The notes beneath the pieces were generated by a model. It was not told the DNA's origin and made no database searches. It worked only from the letters and a program-made list of their open reading frames with translations. Below, one piece after another: positions 10,793 through 12,085 of a stretch of 12,085 nucleotides of DNA; the first letter of the stretch is position 1, and each line of letters starts with the position of its first letter. The position numbers were made by a program, and so were the translations under genes. The DNA comes from Gammaproteobacteria bacterium (GTDB lineage: Bacteria; Pseudomonadota; Gammaproteobacteria; Enterobacterales; GCA-2746155), in contig JAAGZM010000117.1 of assembly GCA_024206355.1 (NCBI GenBank), forward strand, positions 1 through 12,085. Direction: 5' to 3'.

Positions 10793-12085
10793 ATGCTAAA
10801 ATTATTGTCTTTTGTTTTTCTTTTTATCTCATCTTTACCAACCTTTTCATCTGAAGTTGAAATGAATGGTGCTAATACAGCCTGGATCCTGACTTCAACA
10901 GCATTGGTATTGTTAATGACATTACCTGGATTAGCACTATTTTATGGTGGTTTAGTACAACGAAAAAATATCTTATCTATATTGATGCAGTGTTTTGCCA
11001 TAGCAGGTGTTTCATCAATTTTGTGGTTACTTTTAGGTTACAGCTTAGCCTTTGGAGAGGGAAACGCCTTTATAGGTGATTTTAGTAAAGTTTTAATGGT
11101 TGGAATTGGTAAGGATACGCTTTCTGGCGATATTCCAGAAAGCTTGTTTATGTTATTCCAAATGACATTTGCAATAATCACTCCTGCATTAATCATTGGT
11201 GGTTTTGCAGAAAGAATGAAATTTAGTTCAGTAATTTTATTCTCAGGCCTCTGGTTATTGTGTGTTTATTCTCCTATTACCCACTGGGTATGGGGAGGTG
11301 GTTGGTTAGGACAGATGGGGTTACTTGATTATGCAGGTGGTACAGTGGTTCATATCACTGCAGGAGTAGCAGCTCTTGTTGCAGCTGTTGTGTTAGGCCC
11401 ACGAAGAGGGTTCCCAAAAACACCAATGCTACCACATAATATGACTATGACTGTTACAGGTGCAGGTTTATTATGGGTAGGCTGGTTTGGTTTTAATGGC
11501 GGAAGTGCATTGGCTGCAAATGGTGATGCTGCCATGGCAATGCTAGTTACACATATATCAGCTTCAACAGGTGCTTTAACTTGGGCAGCAATTGAGTGGA
11601 AAAAATTTGGTAAAGCGAGTGTTTTAGGAGCAGTAACAGGTATGGTTGCTGGCCTTGGTACCATAACTCCAGCCTCTGGTTTTGTTGGCCCTGGAGGAGC
11701 GCTAATTATAGGTTTGCTGGCAGGAACAATCTGTTTCTATTCAACAGTATTTATCAAACAAAAACTTAAAATTGATGATTCTCTTGATGTATTTCCAGTC
11801 CATGGTATTGGTGGTATTTTAGGAACTCTCATGGCAGGAGTATTTTCATCGACTTCACTCGGTGCTTTTAGTGGCTTTGGATTTGCAGATGGTATCCTAA
11901 CGATGTCACAACAAATTTTTGTTCAATTGTCAGGGATAGGTGCAACTATAATTTATACAGCAATTGTATCGTTTTTATTATTTAAAGTAGTAGCAATAAT
12001 GACAAGTGGTTTAAGAGTCTCTGAAGAGGAAGAGGTAACAGGGCTTGATATTAACGAACATGATGAATCTGGCTATAACTTGTAG
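10793..12085 (+). CDS. amtB: Ammonium transporter AmtB
   Basis: This complete 430-residue Amt/Mep/Rh channel ends in TAG at the last base of the window. The first 20 or so residues look like a cleavable signal peptide (hydrophobic, ending TFSS), as in E. coli AmtB, followed by eleven membrane segments. Conserved residues are visible: outer Phe gate F126, recruitment-site W167 and S238, second gate F234, D179, and the twin pore histidines H187 and H337. The cytosolic tail keeps the GLDINEHDESGYNL motif (417-430) that contacts GlnK. All residues needed for transport appear intact. It is co-transcribed with glnK, and its own ribosome site (AGAG, 11 nt upstream) is weak, so translational coupling is possible. 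Confidence 0.97.
   Translation: MLKLLSFVFLFISSLPTFSSEVEMNGANTAWILTSTALVLLMTLPGLALFYGGLVQRKNILSILMQCFAIAGVSSILWLLLGYSLAFGEGNAFIGDFSKVLMVGIGKDTLSGDIPESLFMLFQMTFAIITPALIIGGFAERMKFSSVILFSGLWLLCVYSPITHWVWGGGWLGQMGLLDYAGGTVVHITAGVAALVAAVVLGPRRGFPKTPMLPHNMTMTVTGAGLLWVGWFGFNGGSALAANGDAAMAMLVTHISASTGALTWAAIEWKKFGKASVLGAVTGMVAGLGTITPASGFVGPGGALIIGLLAGTICFYSTVFIKQKLKIDDSLDVFPVHGIGGILGTLMAGVFSSTSLGAFSGFGFADGILTMSQQIFVQLSGIGATIIYTAIVSFLLFKVVAIMTSGLRVSEEEEVTGLDINEHDESGYNL

Overview
The window reads as the chromosome of an AT-rich, probably marine or host-associated gammaproteobacterium. This rests on three observations: a glnK-amtB pair very close in sequence to the proteobacterial type, a sigma-54/NtrC control region upstream of it laid out like enteric glnA, and a corrinoid-type methyltransferase beside a BCCT transporter. 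The assignment is inference; no rRNA or other marker gene is present.

Layout. Positions 1-99 hold the start of a leftward gene that runs off the window. A divergent gap (100-234) leads to a rightward set: an MttB-superfamily methyltransferase without a pyrrolysine codon (235-1764), a BCCT-family transporter (1863-3542) and a 1780-residue secreted protein (3637-8979). That protein has a signal peptide, about 850 residues of repeated beta-rich modules, a Lys/Ala-rich helical segment, a Gly/Ser/Asn linker, and four tandem ricin-type beta-trefoils at the C-terminus. After it, 9033-9268 is the frameshifted and internally deleted wreck of an FAD-dependent oxidoreductase of the phytoene-desaturase/retinol-saturase type. 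An AT-rich stretch with several palindromes (9269-9433) separates it from a leftward AhpD-like/carboxymuconolactone-decarboxylase-family gene (9434-10027). The gap 10028-10427 holds that gene's promoter and, facing right, two NtrC-like sites 32 bp apart and a -24/-12 promoter. These drive glnK (10428-10766) and amtB (10793-12085), which ends exactly at the window edge.

How the genes fit together. The methyltransferase and transporter look like a pair for uptake and demethylation of a quaternary or tertiary amine, but no corrinoid protein or reactivase is visible here. The transporter has lost one tryptophan of the aromatic cage used for betaine binding, so its substrate need not be glycine betaine. 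GlnK and AmtB form the standard ammonium uptake and sensing pair under nitrogen-limitation control. The large secreted lectin is the least ordinary object in the window and the best candidate for an undescribed system. Its N-terminal 1100 residues match no family I can name, and its lectin end suggests binding to glycans on another cell or matrix.
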